Shown piece by piece: positions 1-10,328 of a DNA stretch of 64,000 nt; positions within the stretch are counted from its first letter, which is position 1, and each line of letters starts with the position of its first letter. The position numbers and the translations under genes are program-made. Below the pieces are notes generated by a model that saw nothing but the letters and a program-made list of their open reading frames with translations, had not been told where the DNA came from and searched no databases. The stretch lies in assembly GCA_015501595.1 (NCBI GenBank), contig JADNRX010000241.1:20691-84690 (forward strand). Reading direction: 5' to 3'. This DNA comes from Hymenopellis radicata (lineage: Eukaryota > Basidiomycota > Agaricomycetes > Agaricales > Physalacriaceae).

Positions 1-2340
1 AGCGAAAAAGTGATGTCTGCGGGCTCTGTACTCACGCTGAATTAAACCGAGGGATCACCTGAAGAGCGACTTGCGTTTCGAGCTCGCGAGAAATTAGCTC
101 ACGACCAATATTTCCAGCTACTGGATGACAGAAAAAAACCCTCAAGAATTGCTTCGTTCTACGCGTAAAGTGATTGCTTACCATGAATTTAGCCTGCCTC
201 AGAAGAGGACACATGGGATCATGGGATCTGGAAGATAGGGCGTTGCCGAACTTCTGCTCGACGTCGGTCGAATCCACGGTGTCGTCGAGGGCTCGAAGAA
301 GCTAGAATGAGAGATGCCGAGTGCGTATGGGCGAGAAGCACTTCGAAGAGTGTAAGCGTAAAGACAGAAGCGATGACATTCTACTAATGCACAGACTCCT
401 GAGTTGGCCGTATCTTGAAGTGCGTCTCAACGAAGTGGGGAGAACGTTGCAGCGAACACCGCCAGTAAAATGATATTGGTTCCAAGAAGATACGTCGTCC
501 CAAGAACATAGGCGTCGACTCCCCATGCGTCGCGGATGGCAATAGCCGGATTTTCCATGGATGGCTGAGTCGCATGATTGTAAGTGAGTAGAGAGTGGAG
601 TTAGTTCACACTGGTCCCCAGTGCGTTCACGCGTCCTCTTAGGCCTTGTATCTATGGAAACGGGCTCGAATTTGCCTGCCACAGCGTTTAACGGAATTGT
701 CGTATATCCCCGCCCATCCAGTGTCCACTGATTCTGTGACCTTCTGTGACTGGCTAGGGTCAGGGAAGAACGGCGCCACAGTTGACCTGACTATTTGCGT
801 ACCAGGACCAGAATTATGTAACGGCGGCGTGTCTCCGTCTGTGTAAATTAAACACGGAAAAGAATGATAGCGCCGAACAGAAAAACCTGGTCTCCCACCA
901 AGGTGAAATTCTCCGACAAAACAGGACTCCGCGAAGAAATACCCCGATCAACATCACGTGCCTTTCGTTCTACGCCTTAGGGTTAGGTGTATGGAACTTG
1001 TCCAGTGTCCACTACATACCTATCACACATGCACCTTTACGCTGGGTTTAACCGTCAGACGCCCTTGAGAATATCCTCTTGGAGATACGGCCATAATTTG
1101 TGAGCGGTAGTGTGTCCCGCGGCGAACTCGCGCATTCAGTAGATTGCGTTTCTTCCGCAACTCCAGTCGCCCAACGCGGAGTCAGAGGATCCCGCCCCAC
1201 ATCTCTCAGCGCTCCATTGGGTACCGCTTTCCGCTTCACCTTGATAATCATATGATTTCTAACTGCTCCGAACAGTATTCATTAAAGTGCAGTTTGCATG
1301 ATGCTTCTAAGTTCTCTCAACACCTGTTGACGAGTCTTCGCGCAGCCGCACCATGTCGTAAAATTTCCCATTTCAAGATATGACCGCCCTCCTTTCTCAA
1401 AATATCGTCAGAAACTCCCGACATCGAACATTCCGAGTCGGGACTCGGATTACGAGAGAACATCGAAGGCTGTTCTCCGTATCATTGAACGTACTCTTAC
1501 GCGTCAGAGTAACCGATGGGGCTTTACTAGTCCACGTTGCAACTTTGGTCACGGTTTGAGCGTACATGGCGGCGCACGTCTCGACCGAACGAGCATGAGC
1601 ACTCGGTTGAGCCTTGATTCAAGCTGTCGACTTTGGCAGCGTGATTGACGCGGTAGCTTGCATGTCAGCGACTGGGAATCAAGCAATCGACAATGTTGTT
1701 TTGTTGACTTGCTGACCACTTCGTTTCTTGCAACGGAGTCACACAGTATGTACGCTGGAGATCAAAACGTTTAACCGTAACGGTTAAACCTGAAATCGCC
1801 AGGTCCGCCGAAAAATCCGGCTATCGTCGCAGGTGGTGCTACTACTTGGTGCGTGCCCTCTTTTTCTGTTCGTACCCTCGAGCCTCGGGTTCAGGGCGAG
1901 GTCTTGCTGTAATCGCCTTCGGTCGCCGTTGCACTTGAAATTTCTATGTTCAAATCCTATTCAAAGTACACGGTCGTAATCATCTATTTACCGCAGCACA
2001 GGATTTTCCAGGTCACGTTAAGTGATTCACGGCGTTCCTGGACACATAAGCGCCTCCCGGTATAACCTCCATACTCATCACGTTTAGCTCAATCCCAAAC
2101 TGCGGGAGAGGCGCACGTCCTTCCCCATGCCATTATACAACGGACCGCCTCTTACACGGTCCCCAGGAGCAAGATGGAAACTCTGCCGCCCTGATCCGCA
2201 CTGTGTTCGTCATCTCGCGCGTCCATTGCTATGCGTATTCGAATGCAGACGCCGCTTGGGCTATGTTTACGTGCCCACACCGGTTCATGCCGCTCATCTC
2301 GCCCGTGGCAAGTAGACTCGGTACCGGAACTAAATCTGGG
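1..2340. other. stretch without a confident gene
   Basis: No reading frame here combines codon continuity, splice sites and a recognisable protein. The best fragment is on the minus strand at about 427-558: an ATG-started stretch of about 43 residues with a hydrophobic segment (LLGTNIILLAVFAATF) that stops early and could be the remnant of a membrane protein. A perfect palindrome lies at 1769-1789 and is listed separately. The last ~100 bases are the promoter of the repeat-peptide gene. Confidence 0.5.
1769..1789. repeat. 21-bp perfect palindrome
   Basis: GTTTAACCGT, a central A, then its exact reverse complement. It lies in a gene-poor stretch about 680 bp upstream of the repeat-peptide gene. 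Each arm contains the CCGTTA/AACGG core recognised by Myb-type proteins, so it could be a binding site for a dimer; this is inference. Confidence 0.6.
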
Positions 2341-2344
2341 AGGC

Positions 2345-2358
2345 CCAATGTATAAAAG
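2345..2358 (+). promoter_or_regulatory. CCAAT and TATA boxes of the repeat-peptide gene
   Basis: CCAAT (2345-2349) is followed one base later by TATAAAAG (2351-2358), 96 bp upstream of the ATG at 2454. A strong TATA box suits a gene that is switched on sharply and highly. The one-base spacing between the two boxes is unusually tight. Confidence 0.6.
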
Positions 2359-2453
2359 GTGTGAGTATCAGCAGTGTTCCTCCATCCAAGTTTTTTTCCA
2401 CCTATTCTCACACCTCGTATACTCAGCCTACAACCTAGTTCCTCATTCTCGAG

Positions 2454-3438
2454 ATGAAGTCTTCCGTCGTTGCTCTCTCCCTCGTTATCCTGTCGGCATC
2501 TACTACTTTCGCCGCTCCGTTGGGTGAGTATCTTCTACTACTCTCTTATCGACTTGTTCGTCTGATGCGTACCTAGGCGCAACGAAAAGTCGATCAAACA
2601 TGCTCACAACTTTCTTCGATGAGGAAATGTACACGAAGAAGGACAACGTCCCTGAAGGCTAGTCACTTCCTCTTCTGACCATTCTATTCAGAGGACTAAA
2701 ATGAACGCACAGAACGTTCCAACATGCTGACAACTTTCTTTGACGAAGAGATGTACACCAAGAAAGACACAGGTTAGTTTGTGCTTTGCTTTGAGTTAAC
2801 GCTTCGGTTCTGATTCTTGTCAGACTCTGCTCTCGGACGTCGCTCAAGTTCCAACGTGCTTACCACTTTCTTCGATGAGGAGATGTACACCAAGAAAGAT
2901 TCCGAATCGGGTTGGTCTAAGCCATACCTCTTTCTGTGCACTTGATCTTAACATTCATTTACAGACGTTGCGCGCCGGGCAAATACGCGCACCGAGTTCT
3001 TCGATGAGGAGATGTATGCCGATGAAGACTCAGCAGGTATGTGTGCTTGTCTACTATTCGCGAAGAACTCTCGCTGAACGCACTGCCAGCTTCAGATGTT
3101 GAGCGCCGCTCAAACATGCTTACAACGTTCTTCGATGAGGACATGTACACCAAGAAAGATTCCGAATCGGGTTGGTCTAAGCCATACCTCTTGATGTGCA
3201 CTTGATCTAAACGCTCATTTACAGATGTTGCGCGCCGGGCAAATGCCCTCACCACGTTCTTCGATGAAGAAATGTACACGAAGGAAGCCGACTCAGACCT
3301 TCCAGGTTAGCGGCAAGCTTCATTGTTTGGGTCTTTGACTGACATTGAAACGCAGAGCGCCGCGAGACTCAGGAACGCTCGAACATGTTGACAACTTTCT
3401 TCGACGAGGAAATGTATGAGAAGAAGGACCTTGCATAG
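2454..3438 (+). CDS. secreted precursor with seven repeat peptides, one per exon
   Basis: Spliced model of eight exons: 2454-2523, 2577-2657, 2713-2772, 2824-2910, 2965-3036, 3096-3170, 3225-3305 and 3356-3438 (609 nt, 202 aa). Exon 1 encodes a signal peptide ending near STTFAAPLG. Each later exon encodes one copy of a unit close to SNMLTTFFDEEMYTKKD. The FFDE core is invariant and the seventh exon ends at the stop. Most copies follow a basic site (GRR, ARR, ERR, KSR, ER), and KK lies just after the tyrosine. This is the layout expected of a Kex2-processed repeat protein or a ribosomal peptide precursor. All seven introns are in phase 1; intron 2 (2658-2712) uses a GC-AG pair, the others GT-AG. 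No peptide-modifying enzyme (for example UstYa/DUF3328) is recognisable next to it. I do not recognise the peptide itself. The splicing is well supported because every junction restores the repeat; the function is inferred. Confidence 0.85.
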
Positions 3439-3699
3439 GTCCACAGCATAATTTGCCGACTACATTATATCTATATATATTGGACCGGTCTTTATAATCC
3501 CCCTCAAAGTGTATAATCACTGTATGTCTCCATATTCTACATCAATCATAATACTACGTCTCCTTCCGAAATCAATTGGTGGCTATTAGGTCACGGTAAA
3601 GTCATCGAATATGCATATCAAAATTCTACACAGACTGATACTTGAAAGCTGCGTAATTGGATTCATGAAGGTCGTATACTATTTATTACATCATAAACA

Positions 3700-4649
3700 T
3701 CAAGCGCGGTTCGCAATTTTCTTCTCTCTGGCCACAGTATCCTCGGATTCATGGGAATGAATCGATCCGCGGTCAGCAGAGGTCTTCTTGGACTTCTTGA
3801 CCAAGAGGAACATGATAAGAGCACCGATAAGGGCACCCCCGACGGCGCTTCCTACGGCAGCGCCGGCGATGGCACCAGCCTTGTTGGAGCAGGTGGCGGC
3901 AGTCGACGAGGCGGTTGAGCTACTGGACTCGCTCTTGACGTTAAAAGTCGTTTCCGGGATCTCATCTATTTTCTATGAGCATCACAGATTGTTGAGACAT
4001 CGCACACTTACCGGAAGCCCCGACGAGCTTTGCAGCGGTGTAATTGAATGTACCGCCGGTGACGACTGGGTCGGTGAACACCCAGTTCGGGAGGGCAGTG
4101 TCGTAGGGCATAGTCTCGGCGATATACCTGTGCATAACCCGGTCACTAGGTAGTCAGGATTTTCAAAAGAAAGGCGCTCACTTGACGCCCGTAATGTTGC
4201 CACAGTTCGTGGTCCAGGAATCCCATCTAACGTGGTGTCATGAGCATGCGATAGTCACGGCGAAGGAAGCACTTACGTGGGCCAAGTATTGCTGCTATAC
4301 GACTGACATGCAGAGCATCCGGACACCAACGTGTAGAAAATTGGGTTGCATCGCAGGTCATCGGCTTCATCCGCCGTGGGGATGTCGTACTCAGTCTGTC
4401 CACTGAGGCTCGGATACGGCGAGTCCTCCGGCATATCTTTGAATATTGCGTAAGTGTACAGCTCGAACGATCAGCGATGAACGCCTCACATCCTCCCCCG
4501 ACCATCAGAGACGCGATGTAGCAGGGGCTCTTGCCATCGTCAGACGTCAAGTCGAAACCATGGGCACTGCACGTCGCCGGGGAGTCAGCAGACACCATAC
4601 CAGCGACGGACAAGACGGCAGCGATGGCGGTAGCGCTAAGCGAGAACAT
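3700..4649 (-). CDS. secreted-domain, single-pass membrane protein
   Basis: Five exons on the minus strand (4649-4490, 4436-4277, 4226-4182, 4127-4012, 3965-3700) sum to 747 nt, 248 aa. The product starts with a signal peptide (MFSLSATAIAAVLSVAGMVS) and continues with a Cys-containing lumenal or extracellular part that includes CNPIFYTLVSGCSACQ and a W-x2-W-x3-NC stretch. A Ser/Thr-rich stalk leads to a Gly/Ala-rich transmembrane helix (AIAGAAVGSAVGGALIGALI) and a short basic tail. The Cys pattern resembles a common but uncharacterised Agaricomycete membrane-protein family with a C-x-C/SACxxCQ signature (recollection of the family, not a search). It may act as a surface sensor or adhesion protein; the function is unknown. 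It converges on the repeat-peptide gene, with about 260 bp between the stops. Confidence 0.8.
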
Positions 4650-5140
4650 GGCGAATGTCTTTGAAAGTGGCTGAAATCAAAAACACAGGACACTAGCCAC
4701 CCTCTCGTCTTCCTTCTTTTCTACGTAAACGCCACCTGGACACTCGGTTCTCTTGGATGAATCACCCGATGTCATGATCCATGTGATGAGGGACCCGAAT
4801 CCGCGTTTCCTTGCTCTATTGCCTGGTGGCGCCGATGGAATTTGGCTGGGCGGTGAGTGGCTACACAGGGCATATCTGATTAGATCACATCTAGAGCCAG
4901 ATATTTCATCTTATCACACCCCGTGCCTCGTTTTTATCTGATAAGAAGCACGCTGTATCGTTTGAGCACAATGGAATGGCAAGGGACAGCAAGGGACTGA
5001 CCAAAAAGTCCTCAAGTGGCGCGACTTTATGCTCCGCGGATCTCTATATCCAGGCCTCCCATGTGCCTGGTGATTCACGTTCAAAAGGCGGGGTTTGGGG
5101 GAATGAAGAGTTCATTCGTATCCCTCGAAACGAACCGACG

Positions 5141-5853
5141 ATGAACTCCTTCAAGAGCTGTGTTACCCTGCTTTTCGGCGCATCCTTGTTTGCTCTGGTC
5201 GCAAGCGCCCCCGTCGAGGAGTGAGTGTCCACCAGCGAAGTTTGTCCTTTCCTAACCATCGGATATCACAGTATCGAGGCGCGCGTGCTGCCTTCCGGAC
5301 ACCCAGTCATCGACAACAACTTTTTGGTAAGATTGCTGCTTCATTGTCGCCTCCCCGTCGTCGTCTGATCAAATTTCTTTAGTCTGAGTATGGTCTGATC
5401 ACGTCTGGCTATGTCGTCGAGGTATACTCCACTCGATATTCCTCAACGCTGCCGGAAAACTAAGGCTCACCCAGACTGCAATCTACCCTTCTGGATTCAG
5501 TATTCCAACTGAGACCATCACCGCGTGAGCACTCTGCTACCGACGCATGGACACTGACGAAAGAAGGTCATCCTTTCAGCCTTCCGTCCGGATACAGCGT
5601 GGCGTGGAATGGCGTCTTCGACCCCGAGGGCGAGACGGTCTCCTTCTTCCCAGAATCCGTTCTGGAACCAGTTGAACTTCAAGACGACACTTCCACCGAG
5701 TCTCAGCCGGGAGCCCCGTCTAATACCGCCACCAGTTCCGCTGCTTCGAGCACTGCCAGCGCAGCGTCGAGCTCAGATTCGAATGCAGCCGGAATGTTGA
5801 AGCCCTCGCTGGGTCTTGCGCTCGTTGCCGTTGGAATGAGTCTTTTCATGTAG
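5141..5853 (+). CDS. secreted, probably GPI-anchored small protein
   Basis: Five exons (5141-5220, 5272-5326, 5383-5421, 5475-5524, 5580-5853) sum to 498 nt, 165 aa. An N-terminal signal peptide ends near LFALVASAP. A short central domain repeats the theme Y/H-P-S-G (PSGHPV, YPSGFSIP, LPSGYSVAW). A Ser/Ala/Thr-rich linker follows, then a hydrophobic C-terminus (LGLALVAVGMSLFM) ending directly at the stop, which is the classic layout for GPI attachment with the linker as glycosylated stalk. I do not recognise the domain. It is likely a cell-wall or plasma-membrane surface protein. It has no cysteine-rich motif and no visible catalytic motif. Confidence 0.75.
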
Positions 5854-6100
5854 AACACTCGAAACTGGCAGATGCAATGAATCAGGAGTGCAGATGTCTT
5901 CAAATGATAGTTACGTTCAACCAATTTACGTTTTTGAATGAGTCAAGTTTGGATTTGTATTGGCGGGTTATCGAATGAATAGACCGATAGGTAATGATGC
6001 TTCGCTGTGGCGTAATTTCCTATCAAGAACGTCAAATCAGCCGACCAGAAATTTCCCAGGCCAAAGAGACACCTATTCGATACTCACCAGTATTGGTAAA

Positions 6101-6931
6101 CTACCAGGCCAAAAGCTCCCGAATGAAAGTCGAAGTATTCTCTGCCTTCATCAAAGCTTCTCCAATCAACACTGCCCTTACTCCTTCATTTTGATACGTC
6201 TGCACGTCTTTGGGGTTCGAGATGCCACTCAATGCGCACAGGATCACATCTCTCTCCTTCACCATCTCCACCAGGCGGCTCGTGGTGCCCATATCTACCT
6301 GGAAATCGTGCAAGTTTCGGTTGTTAACACCGATCACCTTGGCCCCAAGACCAAGGGCGACCTCCATCTCCTTCGCGTTGTTCACTTCCACCAGGGGCTC
6401 CATTCCCAGTGAGAGTGAGTACTGATACAACGACGTCAGCTGCTCCTGCGTCAGCATCGCGACGATCAGCAGGACAGTATCTGCGCCCCACAGACGCGCC
6501 TCGGCGATCTGGTATTTGTCGAATATAAACTCCTTCCGCAGAACGGCAGGTCTATTGGGCACGTTGTCGATGGCTTGCCTGGCAAGCCGCATGTCCAGCA
6601 GAGACCCCTTGAACCACGTTGGCTCGGTAAGGACGGAGATGGTGGATGCGCCAGCTTGCGCATATGTGAGCGCCTGTACTGCAGGATTGATGGTCATAGC
6701 GATAGGGCCTTTGGATGGGCTGGCACGCTTGATTTCGGCCATAAGAGAGACAGAGGGGGATGAGCCAGGATTCTGTTTCAGTCTGTCGACGAAGGAGATA
6801 AGTTGGGGAGCCAGACCCATCGATAGGTAGGTGTCGAGCTCTGAAGGAGTCGTGCCAGGCGTGGTAGACGCCAGCTCTACGTCCTTGGCTCGCTGAGCAT
6901 AGATTTTCTGCAGAATAGAGGGGGCAGCCAT
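6101..6931 (-). CDS. indole-3-glycerol-phosphate synthase, stand-alone
   Basis: An uninterrupted 276-aa frame with the whole IGPS TIM barrel: [15 protein letters not shown], the [15 protein letters not shown] strand, [12 protein letters not shown] with its catalytic lysine, [18 protein letters not shown] and ALSGIS, ending in the phosphate-binding AVLIGEAL loop. The enzyme converts carboxyphenylamino-deoxyribulose phosphate into indole-3-glycerol phosphate in tryptophan synthesis. In most fungi this domain sits inside a trifunctional protein (glutamine amidotransferase - IGPS - phosphoribosylanthranilate isomerase). Here the frame starts with its own ATG and ends soon after the IGPS core, and neither partner domain is encoded in the ~250 bp downstream or in the upstream gap. 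It may be a paralogue serving a specialised indole pathway, or the product of domain separation. The family call is very secure; the reason for the split is inference. Confidence 0.95.
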   Translation of the reverse strand: MAAPSILQKIYAQRAKDVELASTTPGTTPSELDTYLSMGLAPQLISFVDRLKQNPGSSPSVSLMAEIKRASPSKGPIAMTINPAVQALTYAQAGASTISVLTEPTWFKGSLLDMRLARQAIDNVPNRPAVLRKEFIFDKYQIAEARLWGADTVLLIVAMLTQEQLTSLYQYSLSLGMEPLVEVNNAKEMEVALGLGAKVIGVNNRNLHDFQVDMGTTSRLVEMVKERDVILCALSGISNPKDVQTYQNEGVRAVLIGEALMKAENTSTFIRELLAW

Positions 6932-7473
6932 TGTCGCAGAAGTTTCCTTGGATCGCTACTTTCCAAGTTGCGCAATGACGGTCAGCTGTAACCTTAAGTA
7001 TAACCCGGACTTAACACGGCAATATACCTCCGAAGGACGGTCTCGCTCGGGAGATGGGCGGCGGTTCAATGGGGCTACTCATTTTTTTAAAAAAAATATC
7101 CACGGTAGAGCCAAATCTGGCATTCTACGCTTCATCTACTACGCGAAATCGCGGGCGTGGACTTGGGCGTGGAAGAAATTAAGAAATGAGCACGTGATCC
7201 GGCGACCAAACTTGAAAAATGTCAAATGCCGGTTACTAAAGTTGCACTTCGCCTATGACACTGTCAATAGCACCCTTCTCTCGAGGCTCGGAGGTCGCGC
7301 GTCAGTCGCGGCTCATCCCACGCGCCCTTCAATGGGTAGCAAAACGCCCGCTTCTAGCACGGGGGCCTGCCTTTATCTGCATCTCTCCAGACCCAAACCA
7401 GTACAGTGGTGGTCGTCACCCCGTACGTCAGCCGAACATCTACGTCTTGCGAGGACAATATTCAAGAATTAGC
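6932..7473. other. intergenic stretch
   Basis: No gene is supported. It must hold the promoter of the IGPS gene, read leftwards. I see no TGACTCA-type amino-acid control element near the start. Short plus-strand frames from 7255 onward may belong to the gene remnant that follows. Confidence 0.4.
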
Positions 7474-8010
7474 AGGACTCTCTGCTCGCCGAATACAATA
7501 TCTGCTTTGGAAGTGCTTCCGGCGTGACCGAAAAGTTTCCAGACTTGAATACCGCGGAACGAGCGAATTATATGTTGGTGCATAACTTGACCTATGAAAG
7601 GATTCCAACTCAAGTGCTCCTAGAGTAGGCATGAATCGAGGAAGAGGACGGGTATCATACCGCAACGATCGCCGCGCAGCTGCGCTCTATCCAGCAAGTC
7701 TGTCTTCAATTGATCCTGACACAATAGTTGCTCACAATTACACGTTCTTTTAGCCTCTCCTTGGATGCGCTTTGTATACACATATGACGACCTATATCCA
7801 CATAAAGCACCCTCTGCTCTCGTCGGAATCCTACAGAAGTTCGACGAAGAGTATAACCTTGGGACTGATTTCGGTATCAAGCAAGCAGTCGAGCATATGA
7901 TGGACCAACTGGAAGCCTTTGGAGATGTTGAAGACGCCGAGGATGATGTTAGCGACACTGTTGTCTTAAATGCTGTGACACAGGAACTTCCTCCCATGGA
8001 ATACTTATAG
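7474..8010 (+). pseudogene. possible gene remnant, unrecognised
   Basis: Three protein-like segments follow each other on the plus strand. The first (7474-7626), behind a TTAGCAG acceptor, encodes a stretch including SGVTEKFPDLNTAERANYML. The second (~7635-7695) includes DGYHTATIAAQLRSIQQ. The third (~7752-8010) includes YDDLYPHKAPSALVG and an acidic tail. The second can be spliced to the third (CAA|GTCTGT to TTTTAG), but the first reaches a stop with only 16 bp to the next segment, too short for an intron. Either the model is incomplete or the gene is decaying. I do not recognise the family. Confidence 0.35.
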
Positions 8011-8678
8011 TGGGATATTGCATTCTCGACTTGAAGGGCAGAAAAGTATCATCTGTATTTCTACTTGATCTATCACATTTCATCCACTAATTAGAAAGAG
8101 GTTCTAGATCTGTTTGGAGTCTACCTCGGAATAATAACCAACTCACGTTCTGCAGTCCATTCTGCCTCTGAATTGCGCATCTCAAAGGGTATGGGCCCGG
8201 TGTTTGGACTATTGACCAACTATTTCGCGTTTCCCATTTCAATTGGTGCTTGACATCTTCGTTATAACACGAACACTTCTGCTGGGAACACTGAAATAGA
8301 ATGGCCACCAGACTACCTCAGCACTCACATTCTTGCGTAATGGTTCTCTTACAACTGCAGTTCAGAGCTAAATCTTGGACACTAAACGAGGTACGTGTTT
8401 TCCACAATCAATTGTAACACGGTCACCTGTTTTGAATAAGGCGCGGTGGCTCAAAAACCAAGACAACTGCAACACCGAATATCTTCAAGATGGAATTAGA
8501 CCGACGATGAAATTTGAGTCGAAGATCCCATGATCCATCATGCGCCTTGCAAATGACCGCTTCCGCCTGATCTTCCGGTATAGAACCAGCTCGGTCTTTC
8601 CCCGGAATTCGCGAGGCCAAAAAAATCCATCATACTTACTTAAATGACAGTCGGACTCCCGTCGTCGAGACAGCTTCC
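8011..8678. other. intergenic stretch
   Basis: No coding or RNA feature could be supported. It holds the upstream region of the SGNH hydrolase gene; no clear TATA box was found close to its start. Confidence 0.4.
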
Positions 8679-10045
8679 ATGATGGCGCCCCCACTCATCA
8701 TACTCGTCGTCTCCCTGTTCATCCACCACGCGGCCGCTCACCTCGTTGCACGCGCCAACCACACGGAGGGACATTGGATCGCGGCTTGGGCGTCCATGCC
8801 GCAGCTAACGGAACCAGCGAACCTGCCCCCAGCGCCCTTCAACACGTCCAGCGGTGTATTCACCAACGCCACCCTCCGGCAGACCATCCATGTCACCGCG
8901 CCCTCGTCACACATCCGCTTGCGTTTTTCAAACGCCTTTGGCACGACGGATTTGCCCATCACGGCCGTGACCATCGCGCGCCCGCTCAACGGCAGCGCTG
9001 GGAGCAGCTCCATCGACACAGGCTCGCTAAAGAACGTGTCATTCAGCGGCTCGACGTCGTTTACAATCCCTAATGGAGCGCTAGTTGTCTCCGACCCCGT
9101 CGACCTGGACGTGGAAGCGCAGAGCGAGCTGACGGTAAGTATGTATTTGGCGCGCGGCCAGGCGGGGAACGCGATTACGAGCCATCCCGGAAGCCGCACG
9201 ACGACGTGGATGACGTTTGGAGACTTGACGCGCGCGCAGAACGTGTCCGGGGGGTCGACAGCGAGTGTAGCGCATTGGTGAGTACGCCAGTTCGTGTTCT
9301 ACGCCTCATTTTAACCCGAAATTGTAGGTACTTCCTCAGCGCGCTGGAAGCGTGGGTTCCGCCCGCGCATAGCACGTTCGCGATTATTGGGGACAGCATC
9401 ACAGATGGCCGGGGCAGCGACGATAACAAGAATAACCGCTGGCCTGACCAGCTCCTTGCTCTCCTCCAGTCATCCTCGAATACGTCTATCATCGCCATCG
9501 CTAACCAAGCCGCTGGTGGGAACCGCGTCCTCGCTGACATCCTAGGGCCCAACGCCCTCGGCCGCTTCGACCGGGACGTCCTCGCCCAGTCCGGCGTGAA
9601 ATACGCCATGATATTCGAAGGCGTAAACGACATTGGCGTCGCCGCCTCCACCGATGCGGCACAGCAGGCCATCGGCGACGCGCTTATCGCCGCGTTCAAG
9701 CAGCTCAGCATCCGCTCCCGCGCGGCGGGGATACCCTTCTTCGGCGCGACGATAACGCCGTTCTGCGAACCCGGTTGCACGACAAGTATACAACCGTACT
9801 CGACGCCGCTGAGGGAGGTGACACGGCAGCGCGTGAATGCATGGATTAGGGATAGCGGGTGGTTTGATGGTGTGGTGGATTTTGACGCTGTGACGAGGGA
9901 CCCGGCGGATGTGGCTCAGCTGAGGAAGGAGTTTAATTCGGGAGATTATCTGCATCCGAATGTTGCTGGGTATCAAGCGATGGCAGCGGCGTTTCCTGTC
10001 GAGTTGTTTGCGCAGTGGAATGGTGGCGTGGATGGATGGGTGTAA
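8679..10045 (+). CDS. secreted SGNH/GDSL hydrolase
   Basis: Two exons (8679-9277 and 9328-10045) sum to 1317 nt, 438 aa. A signal peptide (MMAPPLIILVVSLFIHHAAA) leads into an N-terminal beta-rich segment and then an SGNH fold. All catalytic blocks are visible: GDSITDGRGSD (nucleophile Ser), the Gly of QAAGGNRV, EGVNDIG (oxyanion Asn) and GDYLHPN (Asp-x-x-His). The layout is that of the carbohydrate-esterase-like or rhamnogalacturonan acetylesterase-like SGNH hydrolases secreted by fungi. It probably removes acyl groups from plant cell-wall polysaccharide; the substrate is inferred. Two ATGs lie in tandem at 8679 and 8682; the first is given. Confidence 0.93.
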
Positions 10046-10328
10046 GGGACCTATAAAAATCACTCTGATTCTTATATATTTTGTGCTGGAGTAGCTTCAC
10101 GTGTGGCAACCATCCTAGTTTGAGGGCAAGCTATGCTTGTTTAGGGTTGGAAAAGTGCTGAGCAGGAGGCGGACCGGTAAAGCAGCAGCGTATCGGATCA
10201 ATTTCCCGACTTAGCCGCATTTGTACCTTTAGCCAACCTTTCGCCGACCACCATAACATTCGTGATGTTGCTCTCACGCACGCACGGCCGTTCTTAATAA
10301 TCAGTGTCACTACCTAAACTTCAACGCC

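Noticed and set aside
2454..5853. RiPP cluster including the two neighbouring genes
   Set aside because: Neither neighbour shows an UstYa, methyltransferase, peptidase or transporter motif, so a cluster is not supported.
8738..9199. Long minus-strand frame opposite the SGNH hydrolase
   Set aside because: It is the shadow of a GC-rich coding exon; the plus strand has the signal peptide and all catalytic blocks.
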